Shown here: piece by piece, positions 34,429 to 35,257 of the stretch | Layout: each line of letters starts with the position of its first letter | How positions within the stretch are numbered: position 1 is the first letter of the stretch | NCBI RefSeq assembly: GCF_024539675.1 | Contig: NZ_JAHHIT010000098.1 | Coordinates: forward strand, 1 to 35,257 | DNA length: 35,257 nt | Origin: Streptomyces hilarionis | Lineage (GTDB): Bacteria; Actinomycetota; Actinomycetes; Streptomycetales; Streptomycetaceae | Reading direction: 5' to 3' | Made by a program: the position numbers and the translations under genes | Notes under the pieces: generated by a model | The model's input: the letters and a program-made list of their open reading frames with translations, nothing else | Database searches by the model: none | What the model was told of the DNA's origin: nothing

Positions 34429-35175
34429 ATGCGCCCCACCGTCCGCCCCCTCCGGCGTCCGGCGCCGTACCGGCTTCTCGGCGCCCTGCTCTGGCTCGCG
34501 ATGTCGCTCGCGTGGTGGCGCGAGCCGCTGAGCCGCGCGGCGGTGACCGGGCCGGTCGGCCTGCTGGTGCTGCTCACCGGGACGGGCCGTTTCACCCGCA
34601 TGCTGACGGACCGGCCGTGGGCGCCGGTCCTCGGACTCTTCGCGGTGGCGTGGCTGTGGGGCGGCCATCTCGCGGGGCCGCCCGCGGGCGTCGGGGCCGC
34701 GGGGGGCGGCCCGGCCCCGCCGTCGGCGTTCGCCGTCGGACTGACCCTGTGGGCCTGGGCGGCGACGGGCTCACGCGCGGGGGCGGTGCGCTGCCGGGTC
34801 CGCTACGTCGGTCCCGGCGGCCTGCGGAGCCCCTGGGGGTACGTCTGGCTCGGCACGCTGTACGCCCTGATCGCGCTGCTGGACCCGGTGACGTTCGCCG
34901 TGGCGGCGGTCGGGGCGGCGGTGCTGGTCGCGGGATGGGAGCGCGAGGGGCGGGCCGTGGCCGGCCGGTGGGCGCTGACGGCCGTGGCGCCGGTGACGGC
35001 CCTGTGGCTGCGCCGGTCCGTCGGCGTGCTCCCCGCGGACGGGGGCCCGGCCACGGACCTGCTGCGCGAGCCGCTCCGGCAGGGGACGTCCGGGCATGTG
35101 TGGCTGGTGCTGATCGGGCTGCCCGCGCTGCTGCTGGCGGCCTGGCGGTCCAAGCGGGCGCTGGGGCAGCGGTGA
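34429..35175 (+). CDS. Multi-pass membrane protein of unknown function
   Basis: 248 residues from the ATG at 34429; GAGGGAG about 10 bases upstream supports this start over in-frame ATG 34342. Six or seven hydrophobic segments: about 14-30, 43-53, 60-77, 102-116, 138-166, 184-198 and 224-240. The loops are short and rich in Arg, Gly and Pro. LLDPVTFAVAAVG carries an Asp-Pro within a helix pair. No catalytic or transport motif is recognised. Divergent placement from the GT-C-like gene suggests a shared regulation, perhaps in polymer export or modification, but this is a guess. Confidence 0.6.
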   Translation: MRPTVRPLRRPAPYRLLGALLWLAMSLAWWREPLSRAAVTGPVGLLVLLTGTGRFTRMLTDRPWAPVLGLFAVAWLWGGHLAGPPAGVGAAGGGPAPPSAFAVGLTLWAWAATGSRAGAVRCRVRYVGPGGLRSPWGYVWLGTLYALIALLDPVTFAVAAVGAAVLVAGWEREGRAVAGRWALTAVAPVTALWLRRSVGVLPADGGPATDLLREPLRQGTSGHVWLVLIGLPALLLAAWRSKRALGQR

Positions 35176-35192
35176 CGCGCGGCCGGGGGGCA

Positions 35193-35257
35193 CGAGGCGG
35201 GGGAACGCCGGGCCGGGGACCGGTGGGCGGCCGAACGCGAGGCGGGGAAACGCCGGG
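35193..35257. repeat. 20-base direct repeat with 45-base period at the window edge
   Basis: CGAGGCGGGGGAACGCCGGG (35193-35212) recurs at 35238-35257 with one change (19 of 20). Each copy can fold GGCG...CGCC. The second copy runs to the last base, so the array may continue outside the window. Confidence 0.6.

Overview
The window is a high-GC actinobacterial chromosome segment, almost certainly Streptomyces. Codon third positions are nearly all G or C. The gene order smpB / S41 peptidase / ftsX / ftsE / prfB / two Ser/Thr kinases is a core Streptomyces neighbourhood, and ssrA encodes a typical actinobacterial tag. One in-frame TTA codon, rare in this genus, was noticed. Gene assignments rest on motifs read from the translations; no database search was possible.

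Layout. (1) 23-3991, minus strand: a fused polysaccharide deacetylase/family-2 glycosyltransferase, a 618-base very GC-rich gap, and a one-helix Pro/Ala/Ser-rich surface protein. (2) 4514-7793: a two-component system (sensor kinase and NarL-type regulator, minus strand) faces a plus-strand pair, a PmtA-like phospholipid methyltransferase and a DedA membrane protein. Both promoters look leaderless, and a perfect 8-2-8 inverted repeat fills the -35/-10 spacer of the kinase promoter. (3) 7883-11947, minus strand: ssrA (tmRNA), smpB, an S41 processing protease, ftsX and ftsE. (4) 12185-13431: a 64-residue zinc-ribbon membrane protein (plus strand) converges on a Gly/Ser/Thr-repeat wall protein ending in LAETG, separated by a 36-bp perfect palindrome. 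(5) 13704-18031, minus strand: prfB and two transmembrane Ser/Thr kinases (pkaB, pkaA type). Divergent from them is a long protein joining an FHA domain to FtsK/EccC-like ATPase modules. (6) 22195-25776, plus strand: a sugar-type ABC importer (lipoprotein plus two permeases) with no ATPase gene. The first permease carries about 140 extra residues in one extracytoplasmic loop. (7) 25938-32947, plus strand: three tandem paralogues, each a GT2 glycosyltransferase fused to a CDP-glycerol glycerophosphotransferase-like domain (teichoic-acid or wall-glycopolymer type). (8) 32955-35175: a GT-C-like polytopic membrane protein and a divergent membrane protein of unknown function. The window ends in a 20-base direct repeat with 45-base period.

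How the parts fit. Much of the window serves the cell envelope and division: FtsEX, processing protease, sortase substrate, deacetylase/GT, teichoic-acid-type polymerases and a lipid methyltransferase/DedA pair. The signalling genes (kinases plus FHA protein; two-component system) lie beside these sets. The strongest unusual signals are the unequal decay of catalytic motifs among the three GT2-GPT paralogues, a Streptomyces-type palindromic repeat lying in frame inside one of them, the two-component/methyltransferase/DedA module with its promoter-embedded operator, and the FHA/EccC-like protein with Arg in place of the Walker A Lys.
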